DNA from: Comamonadaceae bacterium
GTDB taxonomy: Bacteria > Pseudomonadota > Gammaproteobacteria > Burkholderiales > Burkholderiaceae_C
Assembly: GCA_027488985.1 (NCBI GenBank)
Contig: JAIYAR010000009.1
Span: forward strand, 1 to 64,000
DNA: 64,000 bases
Direction: 5' to 3'
Part shown: piece after piece, positions 17,802 to 26,650 of the stretch
Position numbering within the stretch: position 1 is the stretch's first letter
How the letters are laid out: each line of letters begins with the position of its first letter
Made by a program: the position numbers and the translations under genes
Notes under the pieces: model-generated
Seen by the model: only the letters and a program-made list of their open reading frames with translations
The model's database searches: none
What the model was told of the DNA's origin: nothing

Positions 17802-19808
17802 TCACAGGGGCTTGATGGATCCGGGCACGATTTTCGCGCCGAAGTCCCGCATCATGGCTTGAACAAAAGGAGCTTCCAGAATTATCCGCTCCGCAGCCTG
17901 CTGTTTTTCTCTGGATGCAGTGGCATTGCGGCGCGCCGGGCTGTCTACCACCCGCCCGACTTCGATAGCAAGCTGCACTGGATAACCGGCAGCATGCAAG
18001 GCATTGGTCAAGCGTTCGCGGGTGCTGGGTTGGTTCAAGGATTCGCGCTCCAGACGCAACAGCCATTGGTCGGTATCCCGCGCGATCAACTGCGACTGCA
18101 AGGCCAGCACGCGCACCATGGCGGTGACGGCTTCGGTCTCCATCAGCTGCGTGACCGTCTGGTGCCAGAAGTCACCTTCCTCAGTCGGCTCAAAGCCAGT
18201 GACCGACAGAGGCTCATCAAGGGTGCTTTCCTGCAACTCCTGCACCGGAATTGCTACGATTTTGGTAGCTGGTGGCGCAGAGGCGATGGGCGCTAGCGTC
18301 ACATTGGATTCGTAGTCTTCATCGACATCGTCGACCCAGGGCGCCTCAAACGCATCGTCTACAGGGTCATCCGCCACTACAACATCATCTTCGTCCACGC
18401 TCTCAGGCGGAAGTACCGGCCCGCTATCTCGCACCGCCAATACCTGGCCGGGAGGCACCACCGGCGGAAAGTCTCTCGGTACGACGGATGCCGGCAAGAG
18501 AGCCACACTCGCCGGGGAAGCCACCGGCGAGTCCTCCCTGGGTTGAATCGCTTTGAGTGCTGCAGGTGCAGCAGCCGGGGCGTCTGTCTTTGCAGGGGCA
18601 GAAGGTGCCGATACAGCCGGGGAAGAAGGCGCTGCGGGAGCAACGGAAACCGCAGCGGATGCAGCCGCAGGCCGCCGCTCAGGAATCGCTAGAGTTTTTT
18701 TTTCAGCCGTGGGCTTAAAAGCCAACAAGCGCAGCAGCACCATGGTGAGCGCCGCGTATTCATCCGGCGCCAAACCGAGGTCTGCGCGGCCATGCAGGCA
18801 GATGCTGTACAGCAACTGGGTTTCATCGGCAGGCATTGCAGCAGCAAGGCGAGCGGTATCCACTGCTTCGGGGTCGCTCTCATCGAGCGCGCCCTGCCCC
18901 ACCGCTTGCGCCACGGCCATGCGCTGCAACACGGTAGACATTTCTTCCAGTGTGGAGGCTGCACTCAGGCCGTTCAGGCGCAGGGCCTCGGACGTGTCCA
19001 CCACGGTTTTGCCGTCTCCTGCCGCGAGCGCCTCAATCAGCCGGAACACATAGGAGCGATCCACACTGCCCAGCATCTGGCGCACGGTGGCCTCTTGCAA
19101 CTGGCCGGAACCAAAGGCGATAGCCTGGTCGGTCAGGCTCAGGGCATCGCGCATGGAGCCGCGGGCGGCACGGGCGAGCAAGCGCAGGGCCTGGGCCTCG
19201 GCACTCACCTTCTCGACATCCAACACTTTGGTCAGATGCTCGCGGATGGTCTCGGGTGCCATAGGGCGCAGGTTGAACTGCAGACAGCGAGACAACACGG
19301 TCACTGGCACTTTTTGCGGGTCGGTGGTGGCAAGCACAAATTTCAAGTACTCGGGTGGCTCTTCCAGCGTCTTCAACATGGCGTTGAAGGCCGTGTTGGT
19401 AAGCATGTGCACCTCATCGATCATGAAAACCTTGAAGCGCCCTTGCACCGGCTTGTAGACGGCCTGCTCCAACAAGGCCTGCACTTCATCCACCCCCCGG
19501 TTGGACGCGGCATCCAGCTCGGTGTAGTCCACAAAGCGGCCACTATCAATATCTGTACAAGCTTGGCACACACCACAAGGTGTGGCCGTAATGCCGCCCT
19601 GCCCGTCCGCCCCCTGGCAGTTCAACGACTTGGCCAGAATGCGCGAAACGGTGGTTTTTCCAACGCCCCGCGTGCCGGTGAACAGGTAAGCGTGGTGCAG
19701 GCGCTGGGTCGTGAGCGCGTTGGACAAAGCTTGCACCACGTGGTCCTGCCCCACCATTTCTGTGAAATTCCGGGGGCGGTACTTGCGGGCGAGCACGAGA
19801 TAGGACAT
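17802..19808 (-). CDS. dnaX: DNA polymerase III subunit gamma/tau
   Basis: The clamp-loader ATPase. The 668-residue tau form has Walker [18 protein letters not shown], a four-cysteine zinc module ([21 protein letters not shown]), the Walker B region [10 protein letters not shown] and sensor 1 [17 protein letters not shown]. Domain III ends near 365. A Pro/Ala-rich linker (about 370-515) and the tau-specific C-terminal domain follow. Nine A residues in a row (codons 369-372, GAA AAA AAA ACT) lie exactly at the domain III/linker junction, and both alternative frames stop within a few codons, so a short gamma form is likely made. A dispersed repeat codes for part of the linker. Confidence 0.97.
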   Translation of the reverse strand: MSYLVLARKYRPRNFTEMVGQDHVVQALSNALTTQRLHHAYLFTGTRGVGKTTVSRILAKSLNCQGADGQGGITATPCGVCQACTDIDSGRFVDYTELDAASNRGVDEVQALLEQAVYKPVQGRFKVFMIDEVHMLTNTAFNAMLKTLEEPPEYLKFVLATTDPQKVPVTVLSRCLQFNLRPMAPETIREHLTKVLDVEKVSAEAQALRLLARAARGSMRDALSLTDQAIAFGSGQLQEATVRQMLGSVDRSYVFRLIEALAAGDGKTVVDTSEALRLNGLSAASTLEEMSTVLQRMAVAQAVGQGALDESDPEAVDTARLAAAMPADETQLLYSICLHGRADLGLAPDEYAALTMVLLRLLAFKPTAEKKTLAIPERRPAAASAAVSVAPAAPSSPAVSAPSAPAKTDAPAAAPAALKAIQPREDSPVASPASVALLPASVVPRDFPPVVPPGQVLAVRDSGPVLPPESVDEDDVVVADDPVDDAFEAPWVDDVDEDYESNVTLAPIASAPPATKIVAIPVQELQESTLDEPLSVTGFEPTEEGDFWHQTVTQLMETEAVTAMVRVLALQSQLIARDTDQWLLRLERESLNQPSTRERLTNALHAAGYPVQLAIEVGRVVDSPARRNATASREKQQAAERIILEAPFVQAMMRDFGAKIVPGSIKPL
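18253..18300 (+). repeat. Dispersed repeat copy 2, inside dnaX
   Basis: GCTAC, seven bases, GTAGCT, GGCGCA, then ATGGGCGCTAGCGTC on the + strand, antisense to dnaX. It codes for [18 protein letters not shown] in the tau linker, in the same frame as the copies in the AddA-like and aquaporin genes. Confidence 0.65.
18695..18703 (-). promoter_or_regulatory. A9 slippery tract in dnaX
   Basis: On the coding strand GCT GAA AAA AAA ACT CTA. Losing one A gives CTC then TAG; gaining one A, or a -1 ribosomal shift, gives five codons and then TGA. Either route yields a product of 372 or 376 residues that ends right after the ATPase/oligomerisation domains. A nine-A run causes transcriptional slippage in Thermus dnaX, whereas E. 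coli uses ribosomal frameshifting. Confidence 0.6.
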
Positions 19809-19835
19809 GCGGGGATTCTACGGGCTTGTCAGGGG

Positions 19836-19841
19836 TACAAT
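19836..19841 (+). promoter_or_regulatory. -10 element of SRP RNA gene
   Basis: TACAAT ends seven bases before the predicted RNA 5' end. No strong -35 hexamer is seen at 16-18 bp spacing. The element lies between the divergent dnaX start and the RNA. Confidence 0.5.
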
Positions 19842-19847
19842 AGACGC

Positions 19848-19942
19848 TGACGGGCCTTCCCGCATGGTGAAGCGGCCAACCGGGTCAGGTGGGGAACCAA
19901 GCAGCCCTAACTGTGGAGCCAGTGCCGGGGTCAGGCTCGTCA
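19848..19942 (+). ncRNA. ffs: Signal recognition particle RNA (4.5S)
   Basis: A short bacterial SRP RNA. The closing stem is TGACGGGCCT (from 19848) with AGGCTCGTCA (to 19942). The universally conserved apical region is present, with GGTCAGG, GGAA-type loop and AAGCAGCC on one side and GTGCCGGGGTC on the return strand. It binds Ffh for co-translational membrane targeting. It is divergent from dnaX. The ends are placed from the stem and may be off by a few bases. Confidence 0.92.
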
Positions 19943-19977
19943 ACTAACTTATTCCCCTCTCAGTACGCCACATTGTT

Positions 19978-21900
19978 ATGGTTCTGGGTTTCATGCGTTG
20001 GGCGCTGGCCCTGTGTCTGGTACTGAGTGGGTCCGCGGGAGCCCAAGCACTGGGTGCGTCCGCCACTTTTCCGGTGATTGCGCTCACGCCGGATAGCTCA
20101 GCACTTATCGATATCGGCCCCCACATCGCCTACCTCCAGGACGAAGGCCGGCAACTGAAAATCGATCAGGCCATGGCCGATGACCAGCCTTGGATGCCGG
20201 TAGCCCGCACCAGCCCCAACTTCGGATTCACGAACCACGCCTATTGGTTCCGCTTCGCGCTGGATAACCTGACCGGCAAGGCCACCACGCGGTATATCGA
20301 GCTTCCCCGCCCCTTTCTGGACGACGTGCGCCTGTTTCATTTTGTCGGTGGTCGAATCGTGACTCGTTATGCCCTTGGCGATGAGCAGCCCTTCGGGCAA
20401 CGGGCGGTGCAACACCAGAATTTTGTGATGCCCCTGAATCTGGAGCCCGGCCGCAATGAAATCGTGCTGCGGATTGCATCCACAGGGACCGTAGAGGCGC
20501 CACTTCGGCTCTGGCAACCCACTGCCTTTTATGAAGCCGCCTCGCACGAACATTTGATGGCCGGCGCCGTCTTCGGCATGTTGCTGGTCATGATTGTGTA
20601 CAACCTGTTTGTCTATGTCTCCACCCGGGACATCAACTACCTGTACTACATCAGTTTTGTGGCCAGTTATCTGGTGTTCTGGTCTACCTTGACCGGGTAT
20701 GCGTTCGCCCATGTCTGGCCCGAAGCCATCCGATGGAACAGCATGGCTGTACCGTTTTCCATCGGTGCAGCCTGTCTGTCTGCCAGCCTGTTCGCTGACA
20801 ATTTTTTGAAGCTGCACCGATTCTCCCTGCCTGCCCACCGGGCCATGCAGACAATGGCACTGATCAGCATCGGCTTAATGCTCGGGGCTTTTGTGTTGCC
20901 ATATGTCTGGGTGATACGCGCTACGTCCGCATTCATCCTGATAGTCTCGGTTGCGGCACTGTCGATCGGCTATTGGCGCTGGTGGCTGGGTGCACGTTTT
21001 GCCCGGTTTTATTGCCTCTCCTGGACCGCGGTATTTGTGGGGGTAAGCGTGCTGACAGCCAGCAAATTCGGCTGGTTGCCTGCCAATTTCTGGGTGGACA
21101 ACGCCTCACAAATCGGCATTTTGTCTTTGGTCGTGCTGCTGTCTTTCACCTTGGCGGACCGAATCAACACGGACCGCAGCCTGCGCATCAACGCCCAGGC
21201 CGTAGCCTTGGCCCATGCCAAAAAGGCCCGTGCCACACAACAAGCCATGCTGCAGGCCACCGCAGAAGCCAACCGCGAGCTGGAGAACCGGGTGCAAGCC
21301 CGCACCAATGAACTCCATGCCGCCATGGATCAGTTGCGGCTGGCCAACGACAAGCTGCAGCGCCTATCGATGACCGACAGCCTGACCCAGGTCGGCAACA
21401 GGGCCTACTTTGACCACTCGCTGGTCACTGAGCACAAGCGTGCCAGTCGCCTCAAACAGCCTCTGGCATTGTTGTTGTTGGACATTGACCACTTCAAAGC
21501 GATCAACGACACCTATGGTCACGCCGCCGGCGACGCCTGCCTGCGGGCACTCGCAGACTACATGCGGCAGAAAGTGCAGCGCGCCGGTGACCTGCTGGCC
21601 CGCTACGGCGGAGAAGAGTTTGTCGTACTGCTCATCAACAGCACTCTGGGCGATGCCTTGGACCTGGCCGATGAATTTCGCGCAGACATCGCGAGTCTGG
21701 AAATCGCTTTTGAATCGAGGACGCTGCGGATCACCGCGAGCATCGGCGTCGCCAGTGCCATCCCGGACATGCATTTCACCCCCTCGCAGTTTGTGGGGGA
21801 CGCAGACCGCGCACTGTACGAGGCCAAAGACGGCGGGCGGAACTGTGTGCGCGCTGCGGCTCCCCGGCTGGCCGGGCGAAGCAGCATCTTGGCAGCCTGA
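19978..21900 (+). CDS. Diguanylate cyclase with 7TM-DISM sensor
   Basis: A 640-residue membrane protein that makes cyclic di-GMP. It has a signal peptide (ALALCLVLSGSAGAQA) and an extracellular 7TMR-DISMED2 domain (YWFRFALDNLTGKATTRYIE, LPLNLEPGRNEIVLRI-like strands, about 45-180). Seven membrane helices of the 7TM-DISM type follow (about 190-390), then a coiled coil (NRELENRVQARTNELHAAMD) and a C-terminal GGDEF domain with active site ARYGGEEFVVLL. An inhibitory-site RxxD (RAGD) lies five residues before it, so product inhibition is expected. Its ligand is unknown. Confidence 0.92.
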   Translation: MVLGFMRWALALCLVLSGSAGAQALGASATFPVIALTPDSSALIDIGPHIAYLQDEGRQLKIDQAMADDQPWMPVARTSPNFGFTNHAYWFRFALDNLTGKATTRYIELPRPFLDDVRLFHFVGGRIVTRYALGDEQPFGQRAVQHQNFVMPLNLEPGRNEIVLRIASTGTVEAPLRLWQPTAFYEAASHEHLMAGAVFGMLLVMIVYNLFVYVSTRDINYLYYISFVASYLVFWSTLTGYAFAHVWPEAIRWNSMAVPFSIGAACLSASLFADNFLKLHRFSLPAHRAMQTMALISIGLMLGAFVLPYVWVIRATSAFILIVSVAALSIGYWRWWLGARFARFYCLSWTAVFVGVSVLTASKFGWLPANFWVDNASQIGILSLVVLLSFTLADRINTDRSLRINAQAVALAHAKKARATQQAMLQATAEANRELENRVQARTNELHAAMDQLRLANDKLQRLSMTDSLTQVGNRAYFDHSLVTEHKRASRLKQPLALLLLDIDHFKAINDTYGHAAGDACLRALADYMRQKVQRAGDLLARYGGEEFVVLLINSTLGDALDLADEFRADIASLEIAFESRTLRITASIGVASAIPDMHFTPSQFVGDADRALYEAKDGGRNCVRAAAPRLAGRSSILAA

Positions 21901-21911
21901 CAGCCCGTTCC

Positions 21912-21965
21912 GCTATCAATTCAAGAGCTACCCGCGCATGTTTAACAAGCGCTAGCAGCCACTTT
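21912..21965 (+). repeat. Dispersed repeat copy 3
   Basis: GCTATCAATTCAAGAGCTACCCGCGCA, then AAGCGCTAGCAGCCACTTT. It fills the 67-bp spacer between the converging cyclase and flavoprotein genes. Confidence 0.7.
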
Positions 21966-21967
21966 CA

Positions 21968-23272
21968 TCAAGAACGCAGATATGACAGGGCACCCAGGCC
22001 CGCCTGTTTGCCGCTGGCAAAGCAGGCCTGTAGCAGGTAGCCGCCGGTCGGGGCTTCCCAGTCCAGCATTTCACCAGCGCAGAAGATGCCCGGCAGCTGT
22101 TCCAGCATGAGCTGGGGCGTCAGCACTTCAAACAACACCCCTCCCGCGCTGCTGATGGCTTCATCAATCGGGCGTGCCGCTTGCAGGGTCAAGGGCAGCG
22201 TCTTGATGGCAGCGGCAAGCTTTTCGGGATCGTTCACCGCCTCTTTCCCCAGGCACTCGTACAGAATGGCGCTCTTGATGCCGTCCAGATGCAAGCGGCT
22301 CTTGAGATGGCTGGAAAGGCTGCGGCTGCCACGGGGGTGGCGCACTTCGGCCAGCACCTTTTCAGCAGGCATGTCCGGCAGCAAGTCCAGATGGAAAGTG
22401 GCGCTGCCATGGCGCACGATGTCGTCGCGAAGCAGCGCCGAAGCCGCGTAAATCAGGCTGCCTTCCACGCCGCCCTGGGTGGCCACGAACTCGCCTTTGC
22501 GCGAGAACACCACGCCCAGCGAATTGGTGAAGCTGAGCGCCACCGACTTGAAAGGCTGCCCGGCAAACTTGTCGCTGAAAAACGGCGTCCACCCGCCCTG
22601 CACATCGAAACCGCAATTGGCCGGCAAAAGCGGCGCCACGGCTACGCCACGGGCTGCCAGCAAAGGCACCCAGGCGCCGTTGGAGCCCAGACGCGCCCAA
22701 CTGCCGCCCCCCAGCGCCAACACCACTGCGCGGGCTTGGACTTCGACCGGACCGGAAGGCGTGTCGAACACCAGCGCTTGGTAAGCCTGCGCAGCGGATG
22801 CGCCCTGCGCCCACCCTGTCCAGCGATGGCGCATGTGGAACTGCACCCCACCGCCCGCTGCGGGGTGGCGCAAGCGGTGCAGCCAGGCGCGCAACAAAGG
22901 CGCCGCTTTCATATCCTTGGGAAATACCCGCCCCGAACTGCCCACAAAAGTTTCCACCCCCAGCTCCTGAGCCCAAGCGCGAAGCCCGGTGGAGTCCAAG
23001 CCGGCCAGCAGCGACTCGATGGCGCTGCGCCGCTCGCCGTAGCGACCGGCAAACGTGTCTGCGCCTTCGGAGTGGGTCAGGTTCAGCCCACCCTTGCCGG
23101 CCAGCAAAAACTTGCGGCCCACCGAGGGCATGGCGTCGAACAGGTGCACGGTCACACCGGCATCGCACAGCACCTGGGCGGCCATGAGCCCCGCAGGGCC
23201 GCCGCCCACAATGGCAACGTCCACTTGCAGGGCTTGGGATTCAAAACGGGGAGAGGTAGGCAAATCAGTCAA
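21968..23272 (-). CDS. HI0933/BaiN-family flavoprotein
   Basis: A 434-residue NAD(P)/FAD-dependent oxidoreductase-like protein. It has an N-terminal dinucleotide-binding fold (VDVAIVGGGPAGLMAAQVL), the family motif SVGRKFLLAGKGGLNLTHSE, a second FAD-contact motif ALGGGSWARLGSNGAW, and the C-terminal CAGEMLDWEAPTGGYLLQ. It belongs to the group modelled as TIGR03862. The biochemical role is unclear; related proteins include BaiN, reported in bile acid metabolism, which is not expected here. It follows the AddA-like gene after nine bases. Confidence 0.88.
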   Translation of the reverse strand: MTDLPTSPRFESQALQVDVAIVGGGPAGLMAAQVLCDAGVTVHLFDAMPSVGRKFLLAGKGGLNLTHSEGADTFAGRYGERRSAIESLLAGLDSTGLRAWAQELGVETFVGSSGRVFPKDMKAAPLLRAWLHRLRHPAAGGGVQFHMRHRWTGWAQGASAAQAYQALVFDTPSGPVEVQARAVVLALGGGSWARLGSNGAWVPLLAARGVAVAPLLPANCGFDVQGGWTPFFSDKFAGQPFKSVALSFTNSLGVVFSRKGEFVATQGGVEGSLIYAASALLRDDIVRHGSATFHLDLLPDMPAEKVLAEVRHPRGSRSLSSHLKSRLHLDGIKSAILYECLGKEAVNDPEKLAAAIKTLPLTLQAARPIDEAISSAGGVLFEVLTPQLMLEQLPGIFCAGEMLDWEAPTGGYLLQACFASGKQAGLGALSYLRS

Positions 23273-23281
23273 AGGAGTCCA

Positions 23282-26200
23282 TCACAAAATTTCAATCAAA
23301 CGGCCTTGCGGCGTCAGGAACGCGGTGTGCACAGCCTCCCCCGGATAAATCAGGGTCAGCGCGGCGCGGTATTCACGGAGTTGGGCGCACAGCTCGAGCT
23401 GGTCTTGCGGGTTGGCCGAGGACTTGAAGTCCAGCACCCACCAGGCTGAAGTGTCGCGGCGCTGCACCAAGCGGTCCAGGCGCAGCGTGCGGCCCCCGTG
23501 GGTCAAGGCTACCTCGTTGGCGTGCCACCTCAAGGCGCTGCGCTGCCAGGCCCATGCGCCTTCCCCAGCGAGTATGCCCTGTGCCATGCGCTGAGCTTGC
23601 TGCATCTGTGCTTCGGTGAGAGAAAAAGTGCGGGCAACCTGAGCGCACTGCTCAGGCGTCCACGCATCTGCGTCTGGTACCTGGCCCTCGCGCAGTGGCA
23701 GCCATTCCAGCAAGCGGTGCATGGCTTGGCCGATACGGGACTCCAGGCTATCTGGCTCATCCATCGCTATCAATTCAGGAGCTGCTCGCGCATATTCCAC
23801 GGGTGCAAGAGGCAGTTTTCGCTTAAAACCATCGATGGGGAGTACCCACAAGGCAAACGGCATGGTATCGCCTGCCCCTGCCTGCTCAGCGCCGTCCGCC
23901 GGATCCGACTCGGGCGAAGGCGCAACGTCGGCCGCCAGTTCCTGCAAGCGCTTCCACCAGCTGCCCTCGCGCTCGCGGTGGGGCGCGGTGCTGGACAGCA
24001 CCAGGGTGGACTGGGTGCGGGTGAGCGCCACGTACAAGGCGTTGAGCTCCTCCCGCGCGCGGGCGGTTTGCTCCAGCGCCAGGGTATCTACCACGCAGGC
24101 CGGCGGGCGGGACTCGCTGGCCAGAAACACAAACTTGCGGGGGTAGGCCGCCTCGCCCGGCCAATCAACGAGCACGCCCATGGATTCGGGCCGGGTGCCT
24201 TCGGCATCGGTGTCCAGCAAAATCACCAGCGGCGCCTCCAGCCCCTTGGCCCCGTGGATGGTGAGCAGGCGAACCGCGCCTGCGTCGGCCCGCACCGGCG
24301 CTGGTATGCCACCTGCCCGCAGCGCGCGCACCAGGGTGTAGGCGGTGCTGTAGCGCCCGCCGTCCACCTGCAAGGCGGCATTGAGCAATGCGCGCACATT
24401 GGCCAACACGCTCTCCCGCAGCACGGCCGGGCTCGCGGCGGCAAAGCGGGCCAACACGTCACCATCGTCATAGATCGCACTCAGCGCATCGTGCACCGGC
24501 AGGCTCTGCACCCAACCTTGCCAGCGCGTGAGGGAGCGGGCTGCCGCCAGCATGCACTGGCTCAGGGGCAGACCACCCTCCACCTCCGGGTCGGCGGCGG
24601 CGAATTCGCACAACACCGCCAACCAGCCGGGCACCAGGGCCTCTGGGTCTGCCGCGCGGGCCTGGCGGCGGGCCATTTGATGCAACAGGCTCAAGTCCAC
24701 CAGATCTTCATCACTCGCGCCGAACAGCGGAGACTTAAGCGCGCGCGCCAGTGACAGGTCGTGCGCGGGCGACACCAGCACATCCAGCAAGGCCACGAGG
24801 TCTTGCACTTCGGGCATCTCACCCAATTCGTTTTTCTCGGGCTGCTGGGCCGGAATGCGCAGTGCGGCCAGCTCTTGCTGCATCAGCGAGAGGCGCTCAC
24901 GCTTGCGGGCCAGCACCATGATGTCTTGCGGTCGCAAGTGCCCGCCACGCCCGATGAGCTGCCCGGACAGCCACAGGGCGGCCTGCCGGCACTCCAGGGT
25001 TTTGAGGGTATCTTCGGACTCGTGGCGAGGCGTGGTCAGACTGTCGCGCCAGACCATGTCCTCCGAGGCATCGGCCTCGGGCTTGGCAGCACGCTCGATG
25101 CGCGGCAGCTTCCACACCGAACCGGCCTCCACCGACTCGGAGGTGTGCGGCCGGTAGTCTTCAAACTCGCCGGCGTCCTGCGCGGCCAGCATGGCCGTGT
25201 TCACTACCCCGATGATGGCCTGCGCATTGCGCCGCGTGTGGTCGCAGCTGAGCACATCACCTTGCAAGCCCTCCACCACAAACGCTTTGGCTGCGCGGAA
25301 GACCTGAGGCTCCGCCCGGCGGAAGCGGTAAATGCTTTGCTTGGGGTCACCCACAATGAACACGCCGGGGCGGTTACCCGCGCCGCCGTAACCCTGCAAC
25401 CAGGTGCTCAAAGCCTGCCATTGCAAGGGGTTGGTGTCCTGAAACTCGTCGATCAGCAAGTGCTTAACGCGCGCATCCAAGCGCTCCTGCAGCCAGCCGG
25501 AAATCTCTTCGTCCGAGAGCAGCCTCAGGGCGGCCTGCTCCAGGTCGCCCATGTCGATCCAGCCCCGCTCGCGCTTGAGGGCGGCGTAGTCTTGCAGCAA
25601 GCCCCGGCTCAGGCGGACCATGCGCTGCTGGTGCAGCCAGGCCTGGTGCTGGTACATGGCGGCTTTGGTTTCAGACAGCAAGGCCTGGGCTTCGCGCACG
25701 GTCTCAATGCCGACGACCTTTTCGCTCAGTTTGCGGGGCGTGCCTTTGTCGGTGAACAAGGCATTGAAAATCGCCGTGCCATCGCGTGCGTTCAGCGCCT
25801 TCTCCAATTCGGAGCCCGCTTCGGTACAAGTCTTCAGGCTGCTGGCACCCAGCGCTTTGGAACTGGCCCAGAGCAGCTGTTGCGCCACTTCGCTGAACAA
25901 GCGGTCCTGAGGCTGGGCCCAATCCGCCAGGGCCGGGAACTGCTGGGTGAAATGTTGCACCGAGGCATCGACCACGCCATGTTCATCGGCCAAAGCAAAC
26001 TCGGTGCGCTTGTGGATAGCGGCTTCCAGCGCCTTGAGCGTACCGTGGCGCCCGTAGACGCCTACCGCCTCCAGATAGTCAGCGCGGGCCGCCGCATCTT
26101 GGGCAATGCGGGTGTGAAAGCGGCGCCAGACCTGGGCGATGGCCTTGGCATCGTTCTCCAGCAGCTCGTACTGCGTGGGCAAGCCCAGCTGGTGCAACAT

Positions 26201-26650
26201 GCCCAGCGGCGCGCTGCGCAACAGGGCCGCAAACCAGCTGTGGAAGGTGCGCACCTGCACCGGCCGGCCGGCGAGCAGCAGCGCCTCGTGCAGGCCGCGC
26301 AGCTTGGCCAGTTGCTCGGCACCGGGATCGCCCTGCACTCCGCGCAGTTGCAGCTCGCGGCGCAAGGTGGCGTCATCGGCCCGCGCATAGCTGCGCAGCC
26401 AGTCGTAGAGACGCTCGCGCATTTCACCGGCCGCTTTTTTCGTAAACGTGATGGCCAGAATTTCGTGGGGCGCAGCGCCATCGAGCAAAGCACGCACCAT
26501 GCGGGACACCAGCATCCAGGTTTTCCCGGCGCCGGCACAGGCCTCTACCGCCACACTGCGGCGGGGGTCGCAGGCTATGGAATAAAAGTCCGCCCGCGCC
26601 ACATGGCGGCCATTCACCTCGTAGGCGGCCGTGTCTTGCACGGCACTCAT
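23282..26650 (-). CDS. AddA-like UvrD-type helicase/exonuclease
   Basis: A 1122-residue DNA-repair helicase-nuclease. It has Walker A VEACAGAGKTWML, motif Ia AITFTKKAAGEMRERL, motif II LLIDEFQDTNPLQW, motif III-type GDPKQSIYRFRRAEP, motif V LLTIHGAKGLEAPLV and motif VI LNALYVALTRTQSTLVL. A C-terminal RecB-like nuclease core follows (WWVLDFKSSANP, then a Gln/Tyr helix). It pairs with the AddB-like gene upstream, whose stop overlaps this ATG as ATGA. Together they should process double-strand ends for RecA. A dispersed repeat codes for residues near 943-962, in the linker before the nuclease domain. Confidence 0.9.
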   Translation of the reverse strand: MSAVQDTAAYEVNGRHVARADFYSIACDPRRSVAVEACAGAGKTWMLVSRMVRALLDGAAPHEILAITFTKKAAGEMRERLYDWLRSYARADDATLRRELQLRGVQGDPGAEQLAKLRGLHEALLLAGRPVQVRTFHSWFAALLRSAPLGMLHQLGLPTQYELLENDAKAIAQVWRRFHTRIAQDAAARADYLEAVGVYGRHGTLKALEAAIHKRTEFALADEHGVVDASVQHFTQQFPALADWAQPQDRLFSEVAQQLLWASSKALGASSLKTCTEAGSELEKALNARDGTAIFNALFTDKGTPRKLSEKVVGIETVREAQALLSETKAAMYQHQAWLHQQRMVRLSRGLLQDYAALKRERGWIDMGDLEQAALRLLSDEEISGWLQERLDARVKHLLIDEFQDTNPLQWQALSTWLQGYGGAGNRPGVFIVGDPKQSIYRFRRAEPQVFRAAKAFVVEGLQGDVLSCDHTRRNAQAIIGVVNTAMLAAQDAGEFEDYRPHTSESVEAGSVWKLPRIERAAKPEADASEDMVWRDSLTTPRHESEDTLKTLECRQAALWLSGQLIGRGGHLRPQDIMVLARKRERLSLMQQELAALRIPAQQPEKNELGEMPEVQDLVALLDVLVSPAHDLSLARALKSPLFGASDEDLVDLSLLHQMARRQARAADPEALVPGWLAVLCEFAAADPEVEGGLPLSQCMLAAARSLTRWQGWVQSLPVHDALSAIYDDGDVLARFAAASPAVLRESVLANVRALLNAALQVDGGRYSTAYTLVRALRAGGIPAPVRADAGAVRLLTIHGAKGLEAPLVILLDTDAEGTRPESMGVLVDWPGEAAYPRKFVFLASESRPPACVVDTLALEQTARAREELNALYVALTRTQSTLVLSSTAPHREREGSWWKRLQELAADVAPSPESDPADGAEQAGAGDTMPFALWVLPIDGFKRKLPLAPVEYARAAPELIAMDEPDSLESRIGQAMHRLLEWLPLREGQVPDADAWTPEQCAQVARTFSLTEAQMQQAQRMAQGILAGEGAWAWQRSALRWHANEVALTHGGRTLRLDRLVQRRDTSAWWVLDFKSSANPQDQLELCAQLREYRAALTLIYPGEAVHTAFLTPQGRLIEIL
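23766..23822 (+). repeat. Dispersed repeat copy 4, inside the AddA-like gene
   Basis: GCTATCAATTCAGGAGCTGC, TCGCGCATATTCCACGGG, TGCAAGAGGCAGTTTT on the + strand, antisense to the gene. In the gene's frame it codes for PLAPVEYARAAPELIAM, very close to the translation of the family consensus. Confidence 0.75.
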
